From assembly GCF_012939955.1 (NCBI RefSeq), contig NZ_SPMY01000005.1, positions 56,377-120,376 on the forward strand: a stretch of 64,000 bases of DNA, given 5' to 3'. Below the pieces are notes generated by a model that was given only the letters and a program-made list of their open reading frames with translations, was not told the DNA's origin and made no database searches. Of the stretch, positions 26,076 to 35,781 are shown piece after piece. The stretch comes from Candidatus Accumulibacter phosphatis (GTDB lineage: Bacteria > Pseudomonadota > Gammaproteobacteria > Burkholderiales > Rhodocyclaceae). The position numbers were made by a program, and so were the translations under genes. The stretch's first letter is position 1, and every line of letters begins with the position of its first letter.

Positions 26076-28643
26076 TTAGCGCTTCTGCGCATCGCTGGCC
26101 GGTGCGGCCGCTGCTGCCGCCGCCGGCGCGACCGCGGCAGGCGCGGCTTGAGCAGCCGCGCTGGGCTTTGCGCTCTCTTCCGGCGGGAAAGGTTCGAGCT
26201 TGACGGTCAGCTTGTCGATCGTGCCGGTGAACTTGAACGGCGTGTCGTAGCGATACTCGATGAGGGCCAGCGGCGTGCGCGTGTCCTCGCCGACGTCGAA
26301 GGTTTCGTCCTCCGGGAAGGTGATCGGGACGGTGTGTTCCATGGAATTCCTGGCCACTTCCTTGCCGTCCACCGAGAGAACACCCGTGCCGCCCTTGGCC
26401 AGGCCCGGACCATCCGACTTGAAGTCGAAGACGATGGTGTGCTTGCCGGCAGCCAGCTCGGGTCCTTCCCAGGTCGTGCGCTTGAGATCGAGCAGGTTGT
26501 AGAGGAATACCACCTTGCCCCGGCCGACGCCGAAGTCACCCTTGCTCAGGAACAGGCCATAGCCGCCGAAGCGGCCGCCCTGGGTGACGATCATGCCTTC
26601 CGCGCCGCCCTCGGGAATGGTGACTTCGGCGGTGATGGTGTAGGACTTGTCAATGATGCTCGGCGCAGTGCTGGCCGGCACGCCGGTCAGGCCGCCCGCA
26701 TAGCTGAACTCAGTGCGCCCTGCCTTCAGGCTCGGCCGCGGCGTATTCCAGCGCGTCAGCGTCGTGTTGTCGAGCGGCAGCACGTTGTACTTCGCCGCCT
26801 CGACGTAGAAGATGCCCTGCATCTGCTTGAGCTTATCGGGCATCGTCGCCGCCAGGTCGTTGTTCTGCGTCGGATCCTCGATGACGTTGTACAGCTCCCA
26901 GCGGTAGCCGGTGATCACATCCGGCGGTTTCGCGCTGCTCAGCTCCCAGGGGCGCGTCGCCGGGGTGGTGGCCGCAACCCAGCCATCATGATAGATGGCG
27001 CGATTGCCGAGCATCTCGAAGTACTGCGTTGTGTGCCGGGTGGGCACGCCGGCATTGGCCTGGTTCCAGGTGTAGGCCATGCTCGTGCCTTCAATCGGCA
27101 ACTGCTTGATGCCCTTGATCGTCTCGGGTGCCGGAATGCCGGTCGCCTCGAGGATCGTCGGAACGATGTCGATGACGTGGTGGAACTGGCGACGGATGCC
27201 GCCCGGATCGCCGATATGGCCGGGCCAGGACATGGCCACGCCCTGGGCCGTGCCGCCGAAATGCGACGGTACCTCTTTCATCCACTTGAACGGCGTGCCA
27301 AGCGCCCACGCCCAGGCCGCCGAGTAGTGCGGAAAAGTCCGCTCGGAGCCCCAGAACTCGTACCACAGGAACTGGTCCTTGATCGGTACCTCGATGCCGT
27401 TGAAGGTGGTGAACTCGTTCGGCGTGCCGTTGACCATGCCTTCGGCGCTGGCGCCGTTGTCGCCGCTGATGTAGATGATCAGCGTGTTGTCGAGCTCGCC
27501 CAGGTCCTCGACCGCCTGGATGACGCGGCCGATCTGATGATCGGTGTAGGCCTGATAGGCGCCATAGACGTCGGCCTGCTTGATGAACAGTTTCTTCTCC
27601 TCGAAGCTCAGCGAGTCCCACCGCGGCAGCTTGGCGCCGCCGTAGATCTCCTGTCCGTCCGGCCAGGGCGTCAGTTGCGCGTTCTCGGGCATGATGCCCA
27701 GCCGCTTCTGGTTGGCGAAGATCGTCTCGCGCAGCTTTTCCCAGCCGTCATCGAACAGATGCATGGCGCTGATCTTGTCGATCCATTCCTTCGTCGGGTG
27801 GTGCGGGGCGTGCGTGCCGCCCGGCACGTAGTAGACGAAGAACGGCTTCTCGGGCGCCAGCTCCTTGAGCTGCTTCATGTACTGGATGGCCTCGTCGGCC
27901 ATCGCCGTGGTCAGGTTCCAGCCCGGATTGCCCTGAAAAGGATAGATCGGCGTGGTATTGCGAAACAGGTTTGGTTGCCACTGGCTGGTGTCTCCACCCA
28001 CAAAGCCGTAGAAATACTCGAAGCCCATGCCGTTCGGCCACTGCTCGAACGGTCCGGCCTGGCTGTTGGCGAAGAAGGGCGTGTTGTGGTCCTTGCCGAA
28101 CCACGAGGTGGCGTAGCCGTTGTCTTTCAGGATGGTGCCGATGGTGCCCTTCTCGATCGGGATGATCGAGTCGTAGCCAGGGTAGCCGGTGGCGATTTCG
28201 CCAACCACCCCGAAGCCCACCGAGTGATGATTGCGGCCGGTGATCAGCGCCGCCCGCGTCGGCGAGCACAGCGAGGTGGAGTGGAAGTTCGTATAGCGCA
28301 GACCACTCGTTGCGATGCGGTCCAGCGCCGGCGTCGGGATGACGCCGCCGAAGGTCGACGGTGCGCCGAAGCCGTCGTCGTCGCTCATGATCAGCAACAC
28401 GTTCGGCGCAGCTTTCGGCGGCACGACGCGCGGCGGCCACCAGGGGGTCGACTCCGAGGCCTTTTCCTTGATCACTCCGCCGAATTTCGGATCAGGGGGC
28501 GGCAGCTGCTTCCCGCCAAGGGTGGTGGTGGCGCTCGGCGAGCCAAGGACTCCGGTGACCTGCTGCGCCTTTGCTGCGCCGACGACCGAAAGGGCTGCGA
28601 AGAAGAAAAACAGCAGCGCCGCTATGCAGCGATTCCTGGACAT
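26076..28643 (-). CDS. Periplasmic arylsulfatase (type I, formylglycine-dependent)
   Basis: An 855-residue sulfatase hydrolysing sulfate esters in the periplasm. The signal peptide ends near VVGAAKA|QQ. The N-terminal metal ligands are in LLIMSDDDGFG (Asp88-90). The modification motif is SLCSPTRAALITGR, with Cys126 converted to formylglycine and Arg130 supporting it. HAPHHPTKEW and ISGDNGASAEG carry further active-site residues. Residues about 650-820 form a separate beta-rich module (SYTITAEVTIPEGG ... DKLTVKLEP) seen in long arylsulfatases. The C terminus is an Ala/Pro-rich tail. A paralogue lies at 38162-40177. GGGGGAG precedes the start. No formylglycine-generating enzyme gene is in the window. 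Confidence 0.95.
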   Translation of the reverse strand: MSRNRCIAALLFFFFAALSVVGAAKAQQVTGVLGSPSATTTLGGKQLPPPDPKFGGVIKEKASESTPWWPPRVVPPKAAPNVLLIMSDDDGFGAPSTFGGVIPTPALDRIATSGLRYTNFHSTSLCSPTRAALITGRNHHSVGFGVVGEIATGYPGYDSIIPIEKGTIGTILKDNGYATSWFGKDHNTPFFANSQAGPFEQWPNGMGFEYFYGFVGGDTSQWQPNLFRNTTPIYPFQGNPGWNLTTAMADEAIQYMKQLKELAPEKPFFVYYVPGGTHAPHHPTKEWIDKISAMHLFDDGWEKLRETIFANQKRLGIMPENAQLTPWPDGQEIYGGAKLPRWDSLSFEEKKLFIKQADVYGAYQAYTDHQIGRVIQAVEDLGELDNTLIIYISGDNGASAEGMVNGTPNEFTTFNGIEVPIKDQFLWYEFWGSERTFPHYSAAWAWALGTPFKWMKEVPSHFGGTAQGVAMSWPGHIGDPGGIRRQFHHVIDIVPTILEATGIPAPETIKGIKQLPIEGTSMAYTWNQANAGVPTRHTTQYFEMLGNRAIYHDGWVAATTPATRPWELSSAKPPDVITGYRWELYNVIEDPTQNNDLAATMPDKLKQMQGIFYVEAAKYNVLPLDNTTLTRWNTPRPSLKAGRTEFSYAGGLTGVPASTAPSIIDKSYTITAEVTIPEGGAEGMIVTQGGRFGGYGLFLSKGDFGVGRGKVVFLYNLLDLKRTTWEGPELAAGKHTIVFDFKSDGPGLAKGGTGVLSVDGKEVARNSMEHTVPITFPEDETFDVGEDTRTPLALIEYRYDTPFKFTGTIDKLTVKLEPFPPEESAKPSAAAQAAPAAVAPAAAAAAAPASDAQKR

Positions 28644-28697
28644 GGACCGACTCCCCCGGGGTGAATATGGTTCGCATTATGCCAATAATGGCCGCCG

Positions 28698-29543
28698 TCA
28701 GGTACTGATAGTCGGAACCCTGCGGCTAGCGCGTACCCCGATACTTCCGATGGTCAACAAGGCGAAGATCACCGCCGCGAGCAAAAGCCCCGGCACAGTC
28801 CGCCAGTCCACGACCGGGTAGCGCAGGGCCGTCAGCAGCTGCAGCAGTGCAAACACCAGGTAGGCGAAGTTTGCGACCCGGATGCGGGCGCAATTGTTTT
28901 CGTGCGCCGCGGCAAAGAGGCTGACGCCGATGGCGAGATAGAAGCTGCCGACCATGCGTGCCGTGAGCGGGCTCAGGGACCATGGCCAGAGTTGTTCCGC
29001 ACTCCCTGGGGCCAGGAACAGGGCCGCCCCCATCAACACCATCATGCCGCCCAACAAGCGCTGACCGAGGCGCAGGCCGGCGGCTAGCGCCATGCCGGAC
29101 GGTGGCCTCGTCGCCGCTTGACGCCACTGCGTCCAGAGGGCGGCGAACAGGCCCGGCACCAGTGCGACATAGAGGACGAGCCAGCTCCAGGCCCAAACCC
29201 TGGCGGTCCACAGCGGGCTATGGAGATGGAACTTGTCGAGGTGCAGGAGAGTGGCGATGAGAATCGAAATGAGTCCCGTGGCCACTACCCAGATGCCCAC
29301 TCGCACCGCCCGCCAGTCCGATTCGCGCAATCCCTGCCCCAGCGCCGTGGCCACCGCGAGGTAGCCGCAGCCGAGGAATGAAGCCGTGATGGGCGGCTTG
29401 ATGGTCCACGCGAAGTAGGCACTCGTCTGCTCGCTGAGCAGAAACAGCGAAACTCCCGCCGCGGTGACGAAAACGAAGGCTGCCCGCATAAAAAGGCGTG
29501 CAGCCTTCGTGAACGGGGTGGCAGCGGGCGGGCTGGTAGGCAT
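28698..29543 (-). CDS. Eight-TM membrane protein of unknown function
   Basis: I do not recognise a family. The product (about 281 residues) has eight predicted transmembrane helices spread through its length and no soluble domain. The start is the ATG at 29543, with GAGGA about 8 bp upstream; a longer reading to 29579 lacks a ribosome-binding site. It lies 54 bp from the arylsulfatase start and 46 bp after nnrS ends, all on the minus strand, suggesting a unit nnrS, this gene, arylsulfatase and the small membrane protein. Its two halves share a loose resemblance (helix, AFVF or ALFL, then GxxYLA), hinting at an internal duplication. Confidence 0.75.
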   Translation of the reverse strand: MPTSPPAATPFTKAARLFMRAAFVFVTAAGVSLFLLSEQTSAYFAWTIKPPITASFLGCGYLAVATALGQGLRESDWRAVRVGIWVVATGLISILIATLLHLDKFHLHSPLWTARVWAWSWLVLYVALVPGLFAALWTQWRQAATRPPSGMALAAGLRLGQRLLGGMMVLMGAALFLAPGSAEQLWPWSLSPLTARMVGSFYLAIGVSLFAAAHENNCARIRVANFAYLVFALLQLLTALRYPVVDWRTVPGLLLAAVIFALLTIGSIGVRASRRVPTIST

Positions 29544-29589
29544 GGTAACAATCCTCACACAGGTTGGCGTTTTCGTCACTGCCTGCTGG

Positions 29590-30801
29590 CTAGCCTGGTT
29601 TGCCGTCGAGCCGCGCGCGTGACAGCACTGGCCAGTAGCGAATCGCGTACAAGGTGAAGGCCAGCGACCAGCAAATCCCCGAGCCGATGAGCGTGCCCAG
29701 GTAGGCGTCGGGGAAGATCATCCCGCCGAAGACGCGGATCAGCGCGGCGCACAGGACCAGCACGAAAGCGGCGATCTCGTAGCGGTCGGCGACCAGGGGA
29801 CGGCCGGTATGGCCGCGCGCCGTACGGGTCATCATGCCCAGGGTCATGCCGCCGATGGCGCCGATGGTCAGTGCATGCAGCGCCAGCGCCTCGGCGACCA
29901 GGCCGAGCGCCGCCGAGGCGCGCAGTACGAGGTACACGACGATCCAGGCGTAGGCCGCATGCAGCACCCACACCAGCGGTGTGCGCAGGGTTCGCCAGGG
30001 TTGCCAGAGGTAGAGCCGGGCTGCGTGGGCCAGGGCGGCGGTCAGCGCGATGATCGTGATCAGCGCCGCGGGAGCGGGTAGAACGTCCGCCACCAGCAAG
30101 AGCAGAACGCTCCCCAGGGCGAGCTTTTCAATGAGCGGATGGCGGGTCGCCAGTGTTCCGGGGATGCCGTTGTTGGTGAACATCGGGATCACGCGCCCAC
30201 CCATCACCGCGATGATGAACAGAACCATGTCGAGCCCGACCAGCAAGCTGGCTCGTTCGGGCCAGGCCAGCAAGCCGAGCCAGGAAAGATGCATCGCCAG
30301 CACCGCTGCGCCAAGCAGCATCAGCAAGGGGACGAAGAAATAGTTGCGCTGGTTACGGCTCTTCCACAGCGGAATGGCTAGCGCGATGGCGGCCGCCACC
30401 GGCAAGGCGGCGTTGGCGATCGCTGCCGCCATCGCGTAGGGCGTCAGCATCAGGACCCGCCCGGCGACCCACAGTAGCGCGAAAGCGAGCAGGGCGGCGC
30501 CGCTCGGTGTTGGCTGTCCGGTCCAGTTACGGCTGGCTGTGAACAGAAAGCCGACGATCACTGCCAGCGTGTACCCGAAGAGCATCTCGTGACCGTGCCA
30601 GGCCGGGCTGTGTGCCAAAGCGGCCGGCAGATAGCCGGCGTATTGGGCGATCCAGAGCGGAATCGACAGCGCGGCGAAGATGCTGGCGAGCAGGTAGAAC
30701 GGACGAAAGCCCAGCGCCCAGAGGGCGAATTTCGCCGCCGGCACGCCGCTTGGCGCTTGCCGTTCGTCGATAGTGCTCGGTTTGGACATGGCGATAGTCA
30801 T
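29590..30801 (-). CDS. nnrS: NnrS family heme-copper membrane protein
   Basis: A 403-residue polytopic protein, about 12 hydrophobic segments, beginning with the family signature LWALGFRPFYLLASIFAAL. Conserved pieces include SPAWHGHEMLFGYTLAVIVGFLFTASRNWTG, MGGRVIPMFTNNGIPG and LHALTIGAIGGMTLGMMTRTARGH, whose histidines probably ligate heme and copper. NnrS protects against nitric-oxide stress in denitrifiers, and no denitrification genes lie nearby. The start at 30801 (MTIAM) or at the ATG four codons later at 30789 are both possible. Confidence 0.93.
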   Translation of the reverse strand: MTIAMSKPSTIDERQAPSGVPAAKFALWALGFRPFYLLASIFAALSIPLWIAQYAGYLPAALAHSPAWHGHEMLFGYTLAVIVGFLFTASRNWTGQPTPSGAALLAFALLWVAGRVLMLTPYAMAAAIANAALPVAAAIALAIPLWKSRNQRNYFFVPLLMLLGAAVLAMHLSWLGLLAWPERASLLVGLDMVLFIIAVMGGRVIPMFTNNGIPGTLATRHPLIEKLALGSVLLLLVADVLPAPAALITIIALTAALAHAARLYLWQPWRTLRTPLVWVLHAAYAWIVVYLVLRASAALGLVAEALALHALTIGAIGGMTLGMMTRTARGHTGRPLVADRYEIAAFVLVLCAALIRVFGGMIFPDAYLGTLIGSGICWSLAFTLYAIRYWPVLSRARLDGKPG

Positions 30802-30939
30802 CCGGGGAAAGTTGGTTTGGGTGCCGGCGGCGCGCGCAGAGACGGTGATTGCGCCCAGCTTCCGATCGAGATTTGGCTACTGAACTCTATCCGCGCGCCA
30901 GGGTTGTTTCCAAGGACGCGAGTCCTGGGCGCTTGCCCT

Positions 30940-32502
30940 CTATGCGTAGTAACTCGCCACGTAGTCCTCAAAGGGCCCCTGCGGCAGCGATTCCAATCGC
31001 TGTTGCTCGGCCAGCGAGGCTTGCACGCTGGCCTCGAACCTGGCCAAGGTAGCCGCGTCCAGCGACTGGGCCAGCAAGCTCTCGTGGTGCTGCTGGGACT
31101 GCTGCATGGCGAATTTGAAGTAGCCTTTGTTTTCCCTGGCGGCAAGCAGCACCTGGGCCGACGGCGTCGTCTCCGGGTGATCAATTCGCGTGCGCAAGCT
31201 GGCCAGCGTGCGGCTGTAGTTATCGCCACCGTAAGCCACATCCAGCATCTGCGCAAAAGGCTGCATGTCGTCAAACAGGGCGTGTGCAATGGGCCGGAAA
31301 GCTTGTTCGCGGTTGTACACCAGCAGGGTCAGGTCAGGCTGGCGGCCCTGGTTGACGATACGGGTCTGGTTTTCGTCGTTCTCCCCCTGCTCGCGAGCCG
31401 AAATGGGCGGACTCTGATGAAAAAGGCACATCAGCAACAGGATGTCGGCAAAGGTACTTTGCGCGGGGACAATGCCGATGTCTACGAACGGGTTCAGGTC
31501 AAACAGGCGCACTTCCAGGTATTCGACACCGTATTTCTTCAAGGCCAGCGCCGGGCGCTCGCCGGCCTTGGCGACGCGCTTGGGCCGGATGCCGGCATAA
31601 AATTCGTTCTCAATCTGCAGCAGGTTCGCGTTGAGTTGCTTCCAGCGCTCGCCTTCGCGCACGCCCAGCTTTTCGTAGAACGGATCAGGGGTGCGAATCG
31701 CCGTCTCCAGTGCCCGGGTGTACTCGGCCAGCGAATTGAAACTGACGTGCAGTTGATCTTGCGCCCGGTTCTGATAGCCCAGGTCGCTCATGCGCAGGCT
31801 GGTCGCGTAGGGGCGGAACAGGGTGCCTGGAACGAGCTCCTGGAGGCCTGAGCGGCGGCCTTGCAGGAATGACTGACAGATTGCGGGCGAGGCACCAAAC
31901 AGGTAGGGAATCAACCAGCCAAAACGCATAAAATTGCGAATCAATCCGAAATAGCGCTCGCTGACAAAGTCCTGCAGGCTGCCTGTTCCGGAGCAGCAGC
32001 CTTTCAAGATCACCCAGAACTCCTCAGGCAGCGACCAGTTGTAGTGCGAGCCGGCAATCGTCTGCATGTGCCGCCCATAGCGAAGGCCCAGGCCTTCGCG
32101 ATAAACAGACTTCATTTTGGCGGAGTTGGAGCTGCCGTAGTTGGCGATGGCGATGGTCTTGTCGTCGCCGACGACGCAGGGCATGGAACCTGCCCACATG
32201 ATTTCTCCCCGCATCTGCCGGGCCGTGAAGCGGTGGATGTCGCGCAGGAAATCCAGGGGAAAGGCCGGGTCTTGTGATGGAGGGGTGATGAACTCCAGCA
32301 GCGCTTCGGCGTAGTCGGTGGTAATCCAGGGGTGGGTGAGTTTGGAGCCCAGCGTCAGGGGGTGAGGGGTTTGCGCTAGATAGGCGCTGGCGTCTACGCG
32401 CAAGCATTCGCGCTCGTAGCCGCGCGTGATAGCGCGCAAAACCTGCGCGTGATCTGGCGAGAAGAACTGCCGCATCTCATCGCAACATGTGAACTTCAAC
32501 AT
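30940..32502 (-). CDS. gshA: Glutamate-cysteine ligase, E. coli type
   Basis: Catalyses ATP-dependent gamma-glutamylcysteine formation, the first step of glutathione synthesis. The 520-residue length and the sequence (GYERECLRVDASAYLAQTPHP, LTHPWITTDYAEALLEFITP, DIHRFTARQMRGEIMWAGSMPC, YGVEYLEVRLFDLNPFVDIG) match the group 1 enzyme of gammaproteobacteria (518 aa in E. coli). Many betaproteobacteria instead carry a different GshA lineage, so acquisition by transfer is plausible. No gshB is adjacent. It has its own 138-bp upstream spacing from the RND block and shares the minus strand with it. Confidence 0.95.
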   Translation of the reverse strand: MLKFTCCDEMRQFFSPDHAQVLRAITRGYERECLRVDASAYLAQTPHPLTLGSKLTHPWITTDYAEALLEFITPPSQDPAFPLDFLRDIHRFTARQMRGEIMWAGSMPCVVGDDKTIAIANYGSSNSAKMKSVYREGLGLRYGRHMQTIAGSHYNWSLPEEFWVILKGCCSGTGSLQDFVSERYFGLIRNFMRFGWLIPYLFGASPAICQSFLQGRRSGLQELVPGTLFRPYATSLRMSDLGYQNRAQDQLHVSFNSLAEYTRALETAIRTPDPFYEKLGVREGERWKQLNANLLQIENEFYAGIRPKRVAKAGERPALALKKYGVEYLEVRLFDLNPFVDIGIVPAQSTFADILLLMCLFHQSPPISAREQGENDENQTRIVNQGRQPDLTLLVYNREQAFRPIAHALFDDMQPFAQMLDVAYGGDNYSRTLASLRTRIDHPETTPSAQVLLAARENKGYFKFAMQQSQQHHESLLAQSLDAATLARFEASVQASLAEQQRLESLPQGPFEDYVASYYA

Positions 32503-32595
32503 TAGCCGTCCTTCTTTGCGTAAATCGGGGTTGCGTCCGCCGCTCTCCAGCCGCCTGTCGGATGTTCCCGGGGCGATGAGCCGTGCCTCAGAGAA

Positions 32596-35500
32596 TCATG
32601 GATTTTCACGCAAGCGAGTCTTTTCATGGGCAGCTTTGTTGTCGCTGCCCGCCAGGCTTTCCATTCCACGTGCCTGCTCATCGCTGGCCGCCAGTTCCAT
32701 TTCCAGCTGCCGGTGGACGCGATTTGGCGAGCCGGTATGCCTGGCCAGCAGGTCGTAGGCGACGGGCACCACAAAGAGGGTGAACAAGGTGGCCGAGAGG
32801 ATGCCGCAGAGCACTACCGTGCCGATGACCGTGCGTGTTTCCGTGCCGGCACCGGCTGACAGGAGCAGCGGAACGGCACCGGCGGCGGTAGTGATGCCGG
32901 TCATGACGATCGGGCGCAGGCGGATTTCGGCGGCCTCGATGAGGGCGGCGCGGAAAGGTCTGCCGGCGTCGCGCAGCTGGTTGGCAAATTCGACGATCAG
33001 AATGCCGTTCTTGGCGGCAAGGCCGACGAGCATGATCAGGCCGATCTGGCTGTAGAGGTTGAGTGTCTGGCCGGAAAAATAAAGGCCGAGGAGTGCCCCG
33101 GCCATCGCCAGCGGCACGGTGAGCATGATCACGAAGGGATGGATCCAGCTCTCGAACTGCGCGGCCAGCACCAGGAAAACGATGACCACGCCAAGCACGA
33201 AGGCAAAGAGGATGGTGCCGCCGGTCGACTTGAAGTCCTCCGACTGGCCCTTGTAGTCGATGATCACTTCGCTGGGCAGGTGTTCCCGGGTCAATTTCTC
33301 GAGGCTGCGCAGAGCGTCGCCCAACGCAACGCCTTCGGCGAGATTGGCTTCCAGGGTGATCGCACGCACCCGGTTGTAACGGTTGAGCTGAAGCGAATCG
33401 GCAAACTCCTCGAGCCGCACCAGGTTGCCAAGTGGTATCAGTGCCTGCGTGCGCGCCGAGCGGACGTGGATGTTCTCCAGACTGGCCGGGGTGCGCTGCG
33501 TGCCGCGCTCGCCTTTCAGGATCACGTCGTATTCTTCGCCGGCATCAATATAGGTGGTGACTTTCCGCGCGCCGAGCACCGTTTCCAGCGTCCGCCCGAT
33601 GTCGCCGATGCTGACCCCGAGTTCGGCGGCGCGGTCGTAGTCGATCACCACGCGCAGTTGCGGCTTGGTCTCCTTGTAGTCCCAGTCCAGTCCGACCAGG
33701 CCAGGGTTGTTGGCGTTGATCTGCTCGACCAAAGTGTCGCGCCATTGCGCGAGTTGTTCATAGGTGCCGCCGCCGATGACGAACTGCACCGGTTTCTGGA
33801 TGCGCGAGCCGAAACCCTGGCGCATGACCGGGAAAGCGCGCACGCCGGGCAGATCCTTGAGACGTTGGTTGACATCGGCCATGATTTCCCAGGCCGAGCG
33901 TCGCTGCGACCAGTCGCTGAGGACGTTGATGACGATACCGGTATTGAAGATCTCGAAATTGCCGAAGGCGCGCGGTGCGCGCACCAGCATGCGTGCGATC
34001 TCGCCGCTTTCCACCAGCGGCATCAGGCGCTGCTCGATCTCGGTCATGTAGGCCGCGATGTAGGGGTATGAACTTCCTTCCGGGCCACTGACCATCACGT
34101 AAAAGACGCCCCGGTCTTCGCGCGGCGCGTACTCATCGGGGATGTTCCGGTACAGCCATATCGAGCTGGCAAGCAGGGCGAGAAAGAGCAGGATAATGAT
34201 CCAGCTGTGCCGCAGGGAGCCTTGCAGCAGGGTGTGATAGCTCTTGCGCACCCTGCCGAACAAGCGATCGACAAGCCCCGAAAGGCGCGCGTGCTCGGCA
34301 TCCTGGCGCAGGATCTTCGAGGCCAGCATCGGCGACAGAGACAGGGCAACAAAACTCGAGAAACACACGGCAGCCGCCATGGTCAGCGAAAACTCGGCAA
34401 ACAGGCGGCCGATATTGCCCTGCAGGAAGGCAATCGGCACGAACACCGCAACCAGCACGACGGTGGTGGCGATGACGGCGAAACCCACCTGGCGGGTGCC
34501 GCGGTAGGCGGCCACGAGACGCGTTTCGCCGTACTCCTGCATGCGTCGGTGAATGTTCTCGATAACCACGATGGCATCGTCGACGACCAGGCCAATGGCC
34601 AGGACCAGCGCCAGCAGGGTGAGGATGTTGAGCGAGAAATCGAGCGCCAGCAGGACCATGAAAGTGGCCACCAGCGAGACCGGCACGGTCACCGCCGGTA
34701 CCAGCATGGCGCGCAGACTGCCGAGGAAGAGAAAAATCACGCCGACGACCATGGCGATGGCGAGGAAGAGCGTCTTGTAGACTTCGTGGATCGCGCCCTC
34801 GACGAAGACCGAGCTGTCATAGCTCTGCTTGATCGCCATGCCCGCCGGCAGAGTGCTGTTGATGCGCTCCATCGCTGCCTTCGCCGCCTTGGCGACGGCC
34901 AGAGTATTGGCCGTGGACTGCTTGGTGATGCCGATGCCGACCATCGGCACGCCGTTGCCGCGGAAGAAGAGGCGGTCTTCGGTGGTGCCGCGCACGACGC
35001 GCGCGACGTCGGCGAGGCGTACCAGGTAGCCGTCGTCACCGCGTGCCAGCACCAGCTGCGCAAAGTCCTGCGCGGTCAGGAAACTGCGCTGCGTGCGCAC
35101 CGTGAACTGACGGTTTTCGGAGTCGATACTGCCGGCTGGCAGCTCCAGGTTTTCGGCGCGCAGTGCGCCCTCGACGTCGGCGACCGTGAGTTTGCGCGCC
35201 GCCAGTTCGCGGCGGTCCAGCCAGATGCGCATGGCGTATTCCTGGCCGCCGCCGACGCGCACTCGAGCGACGCCGTCGAGCACCGAAAAGCGGTCCATCA
35301 GGTAGCGCCGGGCGTAGTCGGTCAGTTCCGGGATGCTCATGCCGTCGCCAGCCAGGTTGAGCCACATGATCACGTCTTCATTGCTGTCCTGCTTCTGGAT
35401 GTCCGGTGGCTCGGCTTCCTCGGGCAGGTCATCGACGATCGCCGAGACGCGGTCGCGAATGTCGTTGGCGGCGGCATCGATGTCGCGACCAACGGCGAAT

Positions 35501-35781
35501 TCGAGCGTGATTCGCGAGCGCCCATCTTCGCTGCTCGAGGCAATGAAGCGAATTCCCTCGATACCCGAAATACGCTCTTCGATCAACTTGGTGACGCGGT
35601 TCTCGACGACGTTGGCGGCCGCGCCCGGGTAGCCGGTCTCGACGGTAACGATCGGCGGATCGATGTCCGGGTACTCGCGCAGCGGCAGGCGCTCGAAGGA
35701 GAGCAGGCCGAAGGCGATGAGCAGCAGGGACATCACCGAGGCGAACACCGGCCGGGTGACCGATACGTCGGAGAGAATCAT
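32596..35781 (-). CDS. RND multidrug efflux permease (HAE-1 type)
   Basis: A 1061-residue inner-membrane proton-driven exporter. It shows the tandem RND repeat: TM1 near residues 10-30, a large periplasmic loop (about 35-335), TM2-6, TM7 near 525-545, a second loop and TM8-12. Conserved motifs are GYPGAAANVVENRVTKLIEE, the TM4 proton-relay LVLAIGLVVDDAIVVIENI with paired aspartates, and the second-repeat LIMLVGLAAKNGILIVEFAN. Length is typical of AcrB/MexF. It overlaps the adaptor gene by 4 bp. No outer-membrane factor gene is next to it, so a TolC-like protein elsewhere must be used. Substrates cannot be inferred. Confidence 0.96.
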   Translation of the reverse strand: MILSDVSVTRPVFASVMSLLLIAFGLLSFERLPLREYPDIDPPIVTVETGYPGAAANVVENRVTKLIEERISGIEGIRFIASSSEDGRSRITLEFAVGRDIDAAANDIRDRVSAIVDDLPEEAEPPDIQKQDSNEDVIMWLNLAGDGMSIPELTDYARRYLMDRFSVLDGVARVRVGGGQEYAMRIWLDRRELAARKLTVADVEGALRAENLELPAGSIDSENRQFTVRTQRSFLTAQDFAQLVLARGDDGYLVRLADVARVVRGTTEDRLFFRGNGVPMVGIGITKQSTANTLAVAKAAKAAMERINSTLPAGMAIKQSYDSSVFVEGAIHEVYKTLFLAIAMVVGVIFLFLGSLRAMLVPAVTVPVSLVATFMVLLALDFSLNILTLLALVLAIGLVVDDAIVVIENIHRRMQEYGETRLVAAYRGTRQVGFAVIATTVVLVAVFVPIAFLQGNIGRLFAEFSLTMAAAVCFSSFVALSLSPMLASKILRQDAEHARLSGLVDRLFGRVRKSYHTLLQGSLRHSWIIILLFLALLASSIWLYRNIPDEYAPREDRGVFYVMVSGPEGSSYPYIAAYMTEIEQRLMPLVESGEIARMLVRAPRAFGNFEIFNTGIVINVLSDWSQRRSAWEIMADVNQRLKDLPGVRAFPVMRQGFGSRIQKPVQFVIGGGTYEQLAQWRDTLVEQINANNPGLVGLDWDYKETKPQLRVVIDYDRAAELGVSIGDIGRTLETVLGARKVTTYIDAGEEYDVILKGERGTQRTPASLENIHVRSARTQALIPLGNLVRLEEFADSLQLNRYNRVRAITLEANLAEGVALGDALRSLEKLTREHLPSEVIIDYKGQSEDFKSTGGTILFAFVLGVVIVFLVLAAQFESWIHPFVIMLTVPLAMAGALLGLYFSGQTLNLYSQIGLIMLVGLAAKNGILIVEFANQLRDAGRPFRAALIEAAEIRLRPIVMTGITTAAGAVPLLLSAGAGTETRTVIGTVVLCGILSATLFTLFVVPVAYDLLARHTGSPNRVHRQLEMELAASDEQARGMESLAGSDNKAAHEKTRLRENP

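Noticed and set aside
26058..28664. Long plus-strand open frame across the arylsulfatase gene
   Set aside because: It is Arg/Gly/Val-rich antisense shadow coding; the minus strand carries full sulfatase motifs, a signal peptide and a ribosome-binding site.
32660..32680. Second parS candidate (TTCCACGTG in the RND permease gene)
   Set aside because: Only the central CACGTG and a few bases match; the flanks do not fit the 16-mer.
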